Assembly: GCA_947178155.1 (NCBI GenBank)
Contig: CAMWXG010000002.1
Span: forward strand, 1 to 56,082
DNA: 56,082 nt
Direction: 5' to 3'
DNA from: an uncultured Lachnoclostridium sp.
GTDB lineage: Bacteria > Bacillota > Clostridia > Lachnospirales > Lachnospiraceae
The position numbers and the translations under genes are program-made. Position 1 is the stretch's first letter, and each line of letters begins with the position of its first letter. The notes beneath the pieces are model-generated. The model was not told the origin of the DNA. It was given only the letters and a program-made list of their open reading frames with translations, and searched no databases. Below, in pieces: positions 43,116 through 52,337 of the stretch.

Positions 43116-44423
43116 TTACACCTCTTCCGGCAGTACAAGGCTTAAAACTACAGAAACCAAAAATACTACTGCAACACAATTCTGTGCAAATACATTCTGT
43201 ACAACCTGCGGAAATACTGCAAAAATCTCAGGCACCTGTGTAAAACCTATTCCTATGCTTAATGACAATGCAGCAATCGTTATATTGCGCTGTGTATACC
43301 CACACTTGCTAATCATTTGAAGTCCGCTTACTACTATAGTACCAAACATCATAATAGTACAGCCTCCAAGCACTGCATCAGGCAATGTTGCAAGTATTGC
43401 TCCAAATACAGGAAAAATACCTGCCAAAATCATTATTATAGCACCTGCTCCAATAGCAAAACGATTAACAACATGTGTCATTGCCACAAGCCCTACATTT
43501 TGGCTAAATGATGTAATAGGAATGCAGCCAAGTACAGAAGATACTGCACTGATAAAACCATCACATGCTATTGAACCTGATGTTTCCCTAACAGTCACAT
43601 CCCTGCCAAGGCCTGACGAAGCAAGCGCAGAAGTATCACCAATAGTTTCTGTTGCAGAAACCAGAAAAATCAGCGTTACAGATAAAATTGCATTCGCATT
43701 AAATTCAGGACGAAATGGAACTAACTTAGGAAATGCGATTAAAGATGTATTTTGTATAGATGAAAAATCAACCATTCCCATACATATAGCCACAATATAT
43801 CCTACAGCCAACCCAAATAAAACAGACAACTGTTTTTTGTAACCTCTGGCAAATATATTAAAAATAATACAACATAAAAGCGTAATAGTACCAAGTATCC
43901 AATTTGACAGAGATCCAAATGTATCACTTCCACTTCCTCCTCCAAAAGAAGAAGCTCCAACAGACAATAAAGAAAAACCAATAGCAGTAACAACACTTGA
44001 TGCTACAATAGGTGTAATTATTTTAATCCAGAACTTAGCAAAAAGTCCAAGAAATCCCTCAATAATCCCACCAATTAATACAGCTCCTATTACAGTATTA
44101 TAATCATATACAGAACCAAGATAACATAATATAGATACAAATGTAAAACTTATACCCATAACTATTGGCAAACCTGAGCCTATACGCCATATTGGAAAAA
44201 GCTGTATAAGAGTGCCTATACCTGCAATTATCATAGCACTTTGAATAAGCATTGCACTCTGTTTTGTCCCAAGTCCACATGCATTTCCAACTATTATAAT
44301 AGGTGCAATATTTGCAACAAACATTGCAAGTATATGCTGTAAACCAAATGGGATCGCTTTAGAAAGTGGTATCTTACCATCTAATTTATAAATATTATCC
44401 ACAGAAATATCTACATCTTTCAT
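43116..44423 (-). CDS. Xanthine/uracil-family (NCS2) permease, probable xanthine permease
   Basis: 435 residues with about 12 to 14 membrane helices. Nucleobase:cation symporter-2 features are the LQHILAMFVANIAP opening, the GFSLLSVGAS segment, the helix-8 Glu region SATETIGDTSAL and SFSQNVGLVAMTHV. Its position 18 bases downstream of xpt, as in the xpt-pbuX operon of Bacillus, argues for xanthine as substrate. It supplies the base that Xpt turns into XMP. Confidence 0.92.
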   Translation of the reverse strand: MKDVDISVDNIYKLDGKIPLSKAIPFGLQHILAMFVANIAPIIIVGNACGLGTKQSAMLIQSAMIIAGIGTLIQLFPIWRIGSGLPIVMGISFTFVSILCYLGSVYDYNTVIGAVLIGGIIEGFLGLFAKFWIKIITPIVASSVVTAIGFSLLSVGASSFGGGSGSDTFGSLSNWILGTITLLCCIIFNIFARGYKKQLSVLFGLAVGYIVAICMGMVDFSSIQNTSLIAFPKLVPFRPEFNANAILSVTLIFLVSATETIGDTSALASSGLGRDVTVRETSGSIACDGFISAVSSVLGCIPITSFSQNVGLVAMTHVVNRFAIGAGAIIMILAGIFPVFGAILATLPDAVLGGCTIMMFGTIVVSGLQMISKCGYTQRNITIAALSLSIGIGFTQVPEIFAVFPQVVQNVFAQNCVAVVFLVSVVLSLVLPEEV

Positions 44424-44441
44424 ACAAACCTCCTCCTACTA

Positions 44442-45023
44442 TTATTGATGCCTGAACTTAATAACACCTGTAGATGCATCCATACTTTCCACTATAGCCA
44501 GCGACTCCAAATGATATCCCAAATTTCTTATAACCTGTCCCCCTACCTGAAAACCCTTCTCAATAACAATGCCTATACCTTCTATAAAAGCGCCTGCCTC
44601 ATTGACTATTGATATAAGTCCCTGAAGTGCACAGCCATTTGCAAGAAAATCATCAATAATAAGTACATGGTCATCAGATGTCAGAAATTTCTTGGAAACA
44701 ATTACCTGATTCTTACATTTATGCGTAAAAGACTCAACCTCTGCCATATACATTTCGCCTTCAATATTAATACTTTTAGACTTTTTGGCAAATACAACAG
44801 GCACATTAAAATGCCTTGCTACAATACAGGCAATGCCAATACCAGAAGCCTCCACTGTAAGTATTTTATTAATATTTTTATCAGCAAAACGATGTTTAAA
44901 TTCTTCTCCTATTTTGTCAAATAAGTCAATATCCATCTGATGATTTAAAAAACTGTCTACTTTTAAAACATTTCCCTCTTTTACAATGCCGTCCTTTTGA
45001 ATCTTTTCATCTAAAAAATTCAT
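44442..45023 (-). CDS. xpt: Xanthine phosphoribosyltransferase
   Basis: 193 residues, matching the usual ~194 for Xpt. It converts xanthine and PRPP to XMP in purine salvage. The PRPP-binding motif [11 protein letters not shown] (about 121-131) and the PRT core with [14 protein letters not shown] are present. The ATG at 45023 follows GAGGTG and matches family length; an earlier in-frame ATG is eight codons up. It precedes the xanthine permease. In many Firmicutes this operon carries a guanine riboswitch, which I do not see here. Confidence 0.95.
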   Translation of the reverse strand: MNFLDEKIQKDGIVKEGNVLKVDSFLNHQMDIDLFDKIGEEFKHRFADKNINKILTVEASGIGIACIVARHFNVPVVFAKKSKSINIEGEMYMAEVESFTHKCKNQVIVSKKFLTSDDHVLIIDDFLANGCALQGLISIVNEAGAFIEGIGIVIEKGFQVGGQVIRNLGYHLESLAIVESMDASTGVIKFRHQ

Positions 45024-45057
45024 GATGCACCTCATTTCTACATTCATATTTGATTAT

Positions 45058-45086
45058 AGAATACCAAATCTTAAAGAATGTGACAA
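45058..45086 (-). promoter_or_regulatory. Promoter of the xpt-permease operon
   Basis: On the minus strand TTGTCA (45081-45086), 17 bases, TATTCT (45058-45063). It leaves a leader of only about 30 bases, too short for a purine riboswitch. Confidence 0.55.
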
Positions 45087-45112
45087 TCACTTTTTTGCTA
45101 CAAATACCCCTC

Positions 45113-45141
45113 TTGTTATATAAATTTTACTCTGCTATAAT
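45113..45141 (+). promoter_or_regulatory. Promoter of the PHP phosphatase gene
   Basis: TTGTTA (45113-45118), a 17-base spacer, TATAAT (45136-45141). AGAGGAGG follows seven bases before the ATG. It is divergent from the xpt promoter. Confidence 0.65.
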
Positions 45142-45178
45142 ACTTTAATGGAATTTTAAAAATAGAGGAGGCTTAATC

Positions 45179-45940
45179 ATGAATATCACTGCAAATTACC
45201 ATACACACACATACCGCTGCAAGCACGCATTTGGAGAAGACAGGGAATATGTTGAAACTGCGATTACCGCAGGCATTAAAACACTTGGCTTTTCTGACCA
45301 CTGTCCATGGATATATCCTGATGGATATGTATCAGGAATACGTATGGAACCTCATGAAATAGATGGATATTTTTTCTCTCTTGAAAACTTACGCAAAGAA
45401 TATGCCTCTGATATTAAAATTCTTATTGGATTTGAAAGCGAATATATACCAGAGCTTATTGAAATGCAAGACAAGCTGTATGCGCAATATCCACTTGACT
45501 ACATGATACTTGGACAACATTTTATGGGACACGAAGGACATTCCCAGTATTCCGGCAGCCCAACTGCTGATGAAAATTTTCTTAAAGCATATGTTGACAG
45601 CATAATTGAAGGTATGGAATCCGGACGTTATCTGTATGTAGCACACCCTGACCTTATAAACTTTAAAGGAGCTACTGAAATTTATAATAAGCATATGTCA
45701 AGATTATGCATATACCTAAAAGAAAAAAATATCCCTATAGAGATAAATATGCTTGGTGCATATCAAAATAAGCACTACCCTTTACCTGCTTTTCTGTCAC
45801 TTGCATGCATACATAAAAATTCATGTATAATAGGAATTGATGCACATATACCAGAGCAGTTAAATAATGATGAAGGCAATAAATTATGCACACAGATTAT
45901 TAAAAAGTATAAGTTTGAATACATAGAAAAACTGATTTAA
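45179..45940 (+). CDS. PHP-domain histidinol-phosphatase family protein
   Basis: 253 residues. A PHP metal-dependent phosphoesterase: YHTHTYRCKHA with His8 and His10, GFSDHCPW (37-44), FESEYIPE, GQHF, VAHPDLINF and GIDAHIPE supply the expected metal-binding His, Asp and Glu residues. The family includes HisK histidinol phosphatase of histidine synthesis and other phosphatases; no his gene is nearby, so the substrate is uncertain. It has a strong ribosome site and its own promoter, and is divergent from xpt. Confidence 0.88.
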   Translation: MNITANYHTHTYRCKHAFGEDREYVETAITAGIKTLGFSDHCPWIYPDGYVSGIRMEPHEIDGYFFSLENLRKEYASDIKILIGFESEYIPELIEMQDKLYAQYPLDYMILGQHFMGHEGHSQYSGSPTADENFLKAYVDSIIEGMESGRYLYVAHPDLINFKGATEIYNKHMSRLCIYLKEKNIPIEINMLGAYQNKHYPLPAFLSLACIHKNSCIIGIDAHIPEQLNNDEGNKLCTQIIKKYKFEYIEKLI

Positions 45941-45960
45941 AATTACCACGGCTTAGAGCC

Positions 45961-45991
45961 ATTTTCAAACACGTTCTAGAAATGTGAAAAT
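45961..45991. terminator. Imperfect inverted repeat after the PHP gene
   Basis: ATTTTCA...TGAAAAT with an inner TTCTAGAA core, about 20 bases past the stop. It resembles the hairpin at the end of the following gene (47239-47268), which shares TTCAAACAC and CTAGA. Probably a terminator, weak T-run. Confidence 0.4.
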
Positions 45992-46076
45992 CTTCCACTA
46001 ATGGCGGTGACATTTATTTATCACATAATTTCTTTAATATAATGATATAAAAATTAATGGAAGGAATGTATTTGTT

Positions 46077-47255
46077 ATGGAAGCTTTGCATAACTTTAAA
46101 GATAAATTTAAGGTTAAACCTAAAGATAATCTTAAGACTAAACCTAAGAAAAGGTATCATCTAAAGTTATCCACTAAAATCAAGCTGTTTATATTTATAT
46201 TATCTGTAGTATTAAATATTGCCGCTTGGAACAGCACATCATTTTCAGACTGGTATATCGCACATATTATGCCAATATTTGTCAATACATATAGCCGCTT
46301 TACAAGCATTTTCCCTATATCAGTTGGTGAAATACTTATTGTACTTGGAATTTTTCTGCTTGCATTTTGCGTTATTATTTTATTTTTGTCAATTTTTCCG
46401 TTTAACAGACTGAAAAAATTTTGTCATGTATACTTAAATATAATAAGTTTTATTATTGTATTTGTCCTGTTGATACAGACTCTTGGATGCTTTATACAAT
46501 ACCATGCTTCTACATTTGAAGCTCAATATATGGATACATCTAAAGTATATGGCTTTGAAGACCTTAACAACCTACGTGAAGATATAGTTGCAAATCTCAA
46601 TAAACTTTCCACCCAATTTGAGCGTGACAACAATGGTGAAATAATTTATAACAAAGATATGTATGCTGAATGTATAAAAAGCATGAAAAAACTTGGAGAA
46701 ACATATCCTAACCTTGCAGGATATTACCCACGTCCAAAAAAAATAATGGCATCTGACTTTATGAGCCAGCAATATCTTGCAGGAATTTATTTTCCATTTA
46801 CGCTTGAAGCAAATTATAATACTACTATGTACATAGCAAACATGCCATACACTATATGCCATGAACTTGCACACCTAAAAGGATACATATATGAAGATGA
46901 GGCCAATTTTATTGCATTTATGGCATGCACACAATCTGATGATATTTTTTTTAAATACTCTGGATACATAAATGTACTTGGATATGTCTCTAAAGACTTT
47001 AAAAATAGTGCAAATGAAACAGAATGGGAAAATCGTACTCTTATTACTGAAACTGTTGCTGCAGATGATGTATTTTTAAAACAGGACGACTGGGATAGAA
47101 TAAATAAAACTTCAATATTTAAAACTGAAACTGTTGAAACAATATCAAATAAAATGCTTGATGGAAATTTAAAGATTAATGGAATAAAAGATGGCATGGC
47201 AAGCTACAGCCGCGTAGTCCGCCTTCTGCTAAACTATTATTCAAACACCCTCTAG
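46077..47255 (+). CDS. DUF3810-type membrane metalloprotease-like protein
   Basis: 392 residues. A basic N-terminal tail (1-32, with a KPKDNLKTKPKK repeat-like stretch) precedes three membrane helices (about 35-52, 83-106, 118-140). The outside domain carries a zinc-protease motif HELAH (262-266) followed by GYIYEDEANFIA, whose Glu273 or Glu275 could be the third ligand, as in gluzincins. The match to the DUF3810 family is by memory of this layout. Substrate and role are unknown. Transcribed alone, with hairpins on both sides. Confidence 0.8.
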   Translation: MEALHNFKDKFKVKPKDNLKTKPKKRYHLKLSTKIKLFIFILSVVLNIAAWNSTSFSDWYIAHIMPIFVNTYSRFTSIFPISVGEILIVLGIFLLAFCVIILFLSIFPFNRLKKFCHVYLNIISFIIVFVLLIQTLGCFIQYHASTFEAQYMDTSKVYGFEDLNNLREDIVANLNKLSTQFERDNNGEIIYNKDMYAECIKSMKKLGETYPNLAGYYPRPKKIMASDFMSQQYLAGIYFPFTLEANYNTTMYIANMPYTICHELAHLKGYIYEDEANFIAFMACTQSDDIFFKYSGYINVLGYVSKDFKNSANETEWENRTLITETVAADDVFLKQDDWDRINKTSIFKTETVETISNKMLDGNLKINGIKDGMASYSRVVRLLLNYYSNTL

Positions 47256-47314
47256 AGAGTGTTTGAATATAAAAAATGCAAAAAGCAATATTTCCTCTGC
47301 TTTTTGCATTTTTT
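47239..47314. terminator. Two tandem hairpin terminators between convergent genes
   Basis: The first stem (ATTCAAACAC / GTGTTTGAAT, 47239-47268) overlaps the DUF3810 stop codon. The second (AAAAAATGCAAAAAGCA / TGCTTTTTGCATTTTTT, 47271-47314) has perfect 17-base arms ending in T-runs on both strands. Confidence 0.85.
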
Positions 47315-47370
47315 CTGAATATGTTTATCGATTCTCTTATTTACATATTGTCATAGGCTGCAAAACAAGT

Positions 47371-47790
47371 CTACTTTCCAATAAAACGCATTGACGAATC
47401 TGTATCTTGTTGAACCTGCTGTTTTGCAACAACTTGAAGTCCTGCATTTTTCCTACAATCAGCGCACATTGTTCCAAATTCTATGCTTTTACCACATACT
47501 TGGCAGTATACACTTGAAGTAGTTTTACCATCTTCAGTCTTATATTGTATTCTGCCATCTTTAATCCATGACCTGACTTTAGATACAGGAATGCCAAAAT
47601 GTTCTGCAACGTCACTTTCTTTAACTATATTAGAACGAATATATTCCTTTACCTCTGCAAAAAGATTCATTTCTATACAGGAAGGACATAGCTCCTCTTT
47701 ATACAGTTTATTTAAATAACGGCCGCACTGTTTACATTCTCTTTCCTCTTTCTCTCTGTCAGCCCTGTTTCTGTTAGCATCTAGCCTCAT
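47371..47790 (-). CDS. YvyF-like zinc-ribbon and helix-turn-helix protein
   Basis: 139 residues. Two four-cysteine zinc sites flank a helical DNA-binding-like part: Cys19, 22, 35, 38 (CKQCGR, CPSC) and Cys96, 99, 109, 112 (CQVCGK, CADC). The middle reads VKESDVAEHFGIPVSKVRSWIKDGRI (56-81), a MerR-like helix-turn-helix. This arrangement matches the flagellar-operon protein YvyF/TIGR03826. The ATG 47790 is preferred for its GGAGG site at eight bases; the open frame begins five codons earlier with TTG. It sits downstream of serS, away from any flagellar gene. Confidence 0.75.
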   Translation of the reverse strand: MRLDANRNRADREKEERECKQCGRYLNKLYKEELCPSCIEMNLFAEVKEYIRSNIVKESDVAEHFGIPVSKVRSWIKDGRIQYKTEDGKTTSSVYCQVCGKSIEFGTMCADCRKNAGLQVVAKQQVQQDTDSSMRFIGK

Positions 47791-47832
47791 CAGCCATTCC
47801 TCCAATCTAAAACTTTTTAATAAATAATAATT

Positions 47833-49116
47833 CTACTTACTTAAAAAATCTTTTCCGCCCATGTATGGTCTTAATACTTCTGGTATACGTACATTTCCAT
47901 CTGCCAAAAGATTATTCTCTAAAAATGCAATAAGAATACGTGGAGGTGCAACAACAGTATTATTAAGCGTATGTGCAAAATATTTACTTCCATCTTCCCT
48001 ACGTACACGTATTTGCAAACGTCGTGCCTGAGCATCGCCAAGATTAGAACAACTTCCTATCTCAAAGTATTTCTTTTGTCTTGGAGACCATGCTTCAACA
48101 TCAATAGACTTAACCTTCAAATCAGCCAAGTCACCTGAACAGCACTCAAGGGTGCGCACAGGTATATCAAGAGAACGAACTAAATCAACTGTATTTTGCC
48201 AAAGTTTATCAAACCACATCATACTTTCCTCTGGTTTGCAGACTACTATCATCTCCTGCTTCTCAAACTGATGTATACGATATATACCTCTTTCCTCAAT
48301 GCCATGTGCACCCTTTTCTTTACGAAAACATGGAGAATAACTTGTCAAAGTCTTTGGCAAATCTTTTTCTTCTGTAATTGTATCAATAAATTTGCCTATC
48401 ATAGAATGTTCGCTTGTGCCAATCAGGTATAAATCTTCACCTTCTATTTTATACATCATTGCGTCCATCTCTGCAAAGCTCATAACACCTGTTACAACAT
48501 TGCTTCTAATCATAAAAGGTGGTATACAATAAGTAAAACCTCTATCTATCATAAAATCTCTTGCATATGAAATTAAAGCAGAATGAAGTCTTGCTATATC
48601 ACCCATAAAATAATAAAATCCATTTCCAGCCACATTACCCGCTGCATCAAGATCAATGCCATTAAATCGCTCCATAATCTCGGTATGGTATGGTATCTCA
48701 AAATCAGGCACTATCGGCTCTCCAAACCTCTCAATCTCCACATTATCATTGTCATCTCTGCCTATAGGCACACTCTCGTCAATAATGTTTGGAATAACCA
48801 TCATTATCTTCCTGACTTTTTCCTGAAACTCCTTTTCCTTAACAGAAAGTGCTTCAAGACGCTCAGCATTTTTATTCACCTCTGCTTTCTTAGCTTCTGC
48901 CTCTTCTTTTTTTCCCTGTCCCATAAGAGCGCCTATCTCTTTTGAAATTTTCTTCCTTGCAGCACGAAGTTCATCAGCCTCCTGCTGCGCCTTACGTGCC
49001 TGTGCATCAAGTTCGATAACTTCATCAACAAGAGGAAGTTTTTCGTCCTGAAATTTATTTTTTATATTCTCCTTTACTATATCGGGATTTTCTCTCAGAA
49101 ATTTAATATCCAACAT
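47833..49116 (-). CDS. serS: Seryl-tRNA synthetase
   Basis: 427 residues, standard bacterial length. It charges tRNA-Ser with serine. An N-terminal antiparallel coiled-coil arm (about 28-105, EADELRAARKKISKEIG) binds the long variable arm of the tRNA. The class II core has the TSEHSMIG region, motif 2 (FRKEKGAHG ... IHQFEKQEM) and motif 3 (NTVVAPPRILIAFLEN). The last differs from the more usual GTALAVGRTLVA but keeps the Arg, and is seen in a second group of bacterial enzymes. ATG 49116 follows GGAG. No T-box leader is visible. Confidence 0.95.
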   Translation of the reverse strand: MLDIKFLRENPDIVKENIKNKFQDEKLPLVDEVIELDAQARKAQQEADELRAARKKISKEIGALMGQGKKEEAEAKKAEVNKNAERLEALSVKEKEFQEKVRKIMMVIPNIIDESVPIGRDDNDNVEIERFGEPIVPDFEIPYHTEIMERFNGIDLDAAGNVAGNGFYYFMGDIARLHSALISYARDFMIDRGFTYCIPPFMIRSNVVTGVMSFAEMDAMMYKIEGEDLYLIGTSEHSMIGKFIDTITEEKDLPKTLTSYSPCFRKEKGAHGIEERGIYRIHQFEKQEMIVVCKPEESMMWFDKLWQNTVDLVRSLDIPVRTLECCSGDLADLKVKSIDVEAWSPRQKKYFEIGSCSNLGDAQARRLQIRVRREDGSKYFAHTLNNTVVAPPRILIAFLENNLLADGNVRIPEVLRPYMGGKDFLSK

Positions 49117-49188
49117 TTCATTATCTCCTTTTACATACAATTTTCATATACAATAATTTCTAAATATTTAGTAGTCTATAAATACCTA

Positions 49189-49734
49189 TTATACAATTGG
49201 TATTGCTGTATCTTGTGGTGGCAGTGTACTATCTGGTAAACCTGTTGGTATAGTGGTTTCTTCCGGATTTGGTGTACCATCTGGCATTGGAGTTTCTTCT
49301 GGATTCGGTGTACCATCTGGTATTGGAGTTTCTTCCGGTGCCGGAACTTCTGGTTTCTTACCATATTTTTCGATTTTCTGTACCTTTGAGAATTTCCCCA
49401 AAGTTATTCTATATCCTACAGTTCTAAACGCTCTTACTTTTACATAATAAACCTTGTCTTTCTTTAGCTTTAAAAGCTTTACTTTATGTGTACGTGAAGC
49501 TGCAACCTGCTGATATTTGCCATTCTTTGAATTAGAAAGGAATACCTGATATCCTGTAGCATTTTTTGTTTTATTAATCTTAAGCACCGCTGATTTTTTA
49601 TTCCTCTTAGCTACGGTAAATACAGGTTTTGCTGGTCTTGATGCTGCATAGACATCATTGCCCGCAATATTTACTGATGTCAATATAATTGCCAATATTA
49701 CGCAAAAAATCCCCTTTGCATATTTTCTAAACAT
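49189..49734 (-). CDS. Small exported fibronectin-III-like protein with proline-rich repeats
   Basis: 181 residues. A signal peptide (1-30, cleavage near VYAAS) is followed by one Fn3-like domain (about 33-122, with YQVFLSNSKNGKY and YYVKVRAF). Three 12-residue repeats of type PEETPxPDGTPN follow at 133-168, then a short tail ending IPIV. Such tails act as wall-spanning spacers, but there is no LPxTG motif or C-terminal helix, so attachment is unclear. The 36-base DNA repeats could expand or contract by slippage. No enzyme domain is present. It lies between serS and the signalling protein gene. Confidence 0.82.
   Translation of the reverse strand: MFRKYAKGIFCVILAIILTSVNIAGNDVYAASRPAKPVFTVAKRNKKSAVLKINKTKNATGYQVFLSNSKNGKYQQVAASRTHKVKLLKLKKDKVYYVKVRAFRTVGYRITLGKFSKVQKIEKYGKKPEVPAPEETPIPDGTPNPEETPMPDGTPNPEETTIPTGLPDSTLPPQDTAIPIV
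49231..49338 (-). repeat. Three tandem 36-bp repeats in the Fn3 gene
   Basis: The DNA encoding residues 133-168 repeats a 36-base unit (TCTTCTGGATT / GTACCATCTGG on the plus strand) three times; the third copy has diverged. Confidence 0.7.
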
Positions 49735-49757
49735 TTAAAAACCTCCATTTCTTAATA

Positions 49758-52289
49758 TTAATTTGATAAAAAGCATTTTTCAAACACATTGTTTCTTACC
49801 TTGCCATAATACATATCTCCCTCAAGTACATCACATCCTATAGCTTTTGCAAAATCTTCCTGAGTCTTTGTCTGTATGCCTCCACAGGTAACAGTAAGCC
49901 CAAGCTCTCTTGCCATCTCAACAACCTTGCTTAGAACAATTTTTTCACGCTCATTTGTAAATTTCTCATTAAAATATCCGCCATGAAACTTTATTCCTGT
50001 AACAGGAAGTCTTCTTATTGTATCAATCGCTGTATGATCAGAGCCAAATCTGCTTATAACAACCTGATATCCCCGTCGGCACAATTTGTCAACAGCTATA
50101 TCAAATACCGTTGTACCTTCTGAAAAATACCTCTCATGTATCTCAAATATAATTTCCCCAGGATCAATACCATTCTTTTTTACAACAATATCATCAATTA
50201 TTTCAACTGCATTTTTAACCGACAACTCACTTGCTGTCATCTCTATAGACAATGGAACCGTCTTATTTCCAAGCTTTTTCCATGCCCCCATATTGCAACA
50301 CACTGATGACAGTGAAACAAATGCAAACTCATTCAGCTTGCCACCACGCTCAATAAATTTAAGAAGCTTAACTGATTCCATATACTGTCCATCTTTTAAA
50401 AGAACCCTTGGAACTGCCTTACAGCCTATAACATTCTCTTTATTCTTATAAATACGAGGCATATAGCATACTTCTATGCTTCTGTTCCTTATTGCATTAT
50501 ATATCTCATCAACAATCTTCTCGTCTTTAAATCTTTCTTTCTGTAAATCATCAGTATATATAGCATAATGATTTCCCATAAGTCCTTTAATACTGCGTCT
50601 CGCAAGATCTGCTTTTTCAAGCATGTCTGTAAGCTCATGATCCTCTGGCTGTACAAGATATATACCTGTAGTAGTGCCAAAACTTATATTACCCTCCTTT
50701 TGGTCGAATTCTTCTTTTGAACGTACCATTTCAGACATAAGTGACATAAGCTCCTTATGATTAGCGTATTTAAACATAACTACAAAATAATCACCATCTA
50801 CTCTTGAACACATACCATCTTTGGCAATATTATTCAAAAGTACCTTTGAAAATATTTTAAGTATATTATTACTTATTGAAAATCCATACTGATGGTTAAA
50901 CTTATGAAATTCATTAATATCTGTACATGCAATGGCATAATGGTCTTCATCATTCCTGCCTTTTAAAATCTTATCAGTCTTGCTTAAAAACGAAGCATAT
51001 GACATTAAATCAGTAACATTGTCCTCTGACTTTGCCTGTGCAGACCTTGCCATAGTAATCAGTTTATTACTGCTGCCTGACACATCTGGTATAACATCTT
51101 CACTTCTGTCTGAAACAATTCTTACAACACCATATATTCTATCCGGAATATCATCAGTATCAATACTTACTGATATTACATGAAATTCTATTCTTTGGAA
51201 ATTGCCATTGTCATTCTTAACACGGAAGCTCTCTACTGAACGACCTTCAACTTCAATTCTTTCTTTTATAATTCTACTATACCTTTCAATATCATCAGGA
51301 TGTATTATTGTTGTCATTGCACTTATATCAAATAAATTTTTAGCAAGAGGACTTCTTCCATAAGTATTGCTAATATCACCATGTTTCCTAAATCTTTTGC
51401 TCTTAATATCATATGTCCAAATCATTTCATGTAATGATTCTGCTATAAACTCTGCCCGTCTTACGTTGTCCTCAAAATCTCTTTCCATATTCTTCTTCGC
51501 AGTAATATCTGTAAGAACACATAAATATACAGGCGCTCCATTGTCACTTCCAATCCTTCTTCCTGTTACATACAGCCATTTTCTCTCTCCATCCTTTGCA
51601 ATAATCCTGCATTCAAATCCTAAAAGCCCGTGATTTTCTATTGCAAGCTTAATATTATTTGTAACATTCTCAACATCATCTCTATGTATTATACCATCAC
51701 AATAATCACCAAACTCCATATGGAATTCGCCTCTGGTATATCCTGTCATAAGATAATAATCATCATTGGCATAAATAAGCTTAAAATCCATCATACTGAC
51801 TTTTATTACACAGCCAGGAATACTGTTTGCCATTATATCAAGCTCTCTTTTAGCATTATACAATTCATCAAGGATGCGTTTAGACTCAGTTATATCCATG
51901 CAGGAACTGTAATATAGCATCTCACCCTCTACCATAACAGACTTAGCAGACATTTTAATCCATATAATAGAACCATCTCTGCGCATAGCACGATATTCAA
52001 GTTTTAACATTCCGCCTGCTGCTGCCTGTCTGGCAATAAGGTTTCTCACTTTCTGTTTCTCCTCTAAAAGTACAGAACCCATAAAACTGCTGCCATAATT
52101 TTCATTGTATTCTTCCTGTGTATACTGCAACATAGAGTAAAATCTGTCATTCGCATAAATAAGTTCTACCTCTGAACCTGCTTTTGCAATAAAAAGTGCA
52201 TATTCTGAATGTTCTACCAAAGCCTCAAGTTCAGCCCGCGAGATTTCCCCGATTACATTGTCTTCTTTAATAAAATTCTTATCAGTCAT
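49758..52289 (-). CDS. PAS-PAS-PAS-GGDEF-EAL signalling protein with degenerate catalytic motifs
   Basis: 843 residues, soluble. Three PAS domains (about 22-140, 150-268, 278-398) have typical ends such as MDITESKR and TDITAKKN. The GGDEF domain (about 440-580) has RVDGDYF (496-502) in place of GGDEF. The EAL domain (about 590-840) has GCKAVPR (622-628) for EAL-R, FEIHER for EITE, ISRFGSD (745-751) for DDFGTG, and CGGIQ for AEGVE. Nearly all metal and base residues are lost, so neither synthesis nor breakdown of cyclic di-GMP is expected; a binding or regulatory role is more likely. Start ATG 52289 has AGGAG eight bases upstream. Confidence 0.9.
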   Translation of the reverse strand: MTDKNFIKEDNVIGEISRAELEALVEHSEYALFIAKAGSEVELIYANDRFYSMLQYTQEEYNENYGSSFMGSVLLEEKQKVRNLIARQAAAGGMLKLEYRAMRRDGSIIWIKMSAKSVMVEGEMLYYSSCMDITESKRILDELYNAKRELDIMANSIPGCVIKVSMMDFKLIYANDDYYLMTGYTRGEFHMEFGDYCDGIIHRDDVENVTNNIKLAIENHGLLGFECRIIAKDGERKWLYVTGRRIGSDNGAPVYLCVLTDITAKKNMERDFEDNVRRAEFIAESLHEMIWTYDIKSKRFRKHGDISNTYGRSPLAKNLFDISAMTTIIHPDDIERYSRIIKERIEVEGRSVESFRVKNDNGNFQRIEFHVISVSIDTDDIPDRIYGVVRIVSDRSEDVIPDVSGSSNKLITMARSAQAKSEDNVTDLMSYASFLSKTDKILKGRNDEDHYAIACTDINEFHKFNHQYGFSISNNILKIFSKVLLNNIAKDGMCSRVDGDYFVVMFKYANHKELMSLMSEMVRSKEEFDQKEGNISFGTTTGIYLVQPEDHELTDMLEKADLARRSIKGLMGNHYAIYTDDLQKERFKDEKIVDEIYNAIRNRSIEVCYMPRIYKNKENVIGCKAVPRVLLKDGQYMESVKLLKFIERGGKLNEFAFVSLSSVCCNMGAWKKLGNKTVPLSIEMTASELSVKNAVEIIDDIVVKKNGIDPGEIIFEIHERYFSEGTTVFDIAVDKLCRRGYQVVISRFGSDHTAIDTIRRLPVTGIKFHGGYFNEKFTNEREKIVLSKVVEMARELGLTVTCGGIQTKTQEDFAKAIGCDVLEGDMYYGKVRNNVFEKCFLSN

Positions 52290-52337
52290 ACCTCTCACTC
52301 CTTTCTGCCAAAATAAATTTTATGTTCATAATAAAAG

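Noticed and set aside
45024-45080. Purine riboswitch expected ahead of xpt
   Set aside because: The leader from the likely promoter is only about 30 bases, and none of the conserved junction segments of the purine aptamer is visible.
49117-49188. T-box leader for serS
   Set aside because: Only 72 bases separate serS from the gene upstream, with no T-box sequence or antiterminator.
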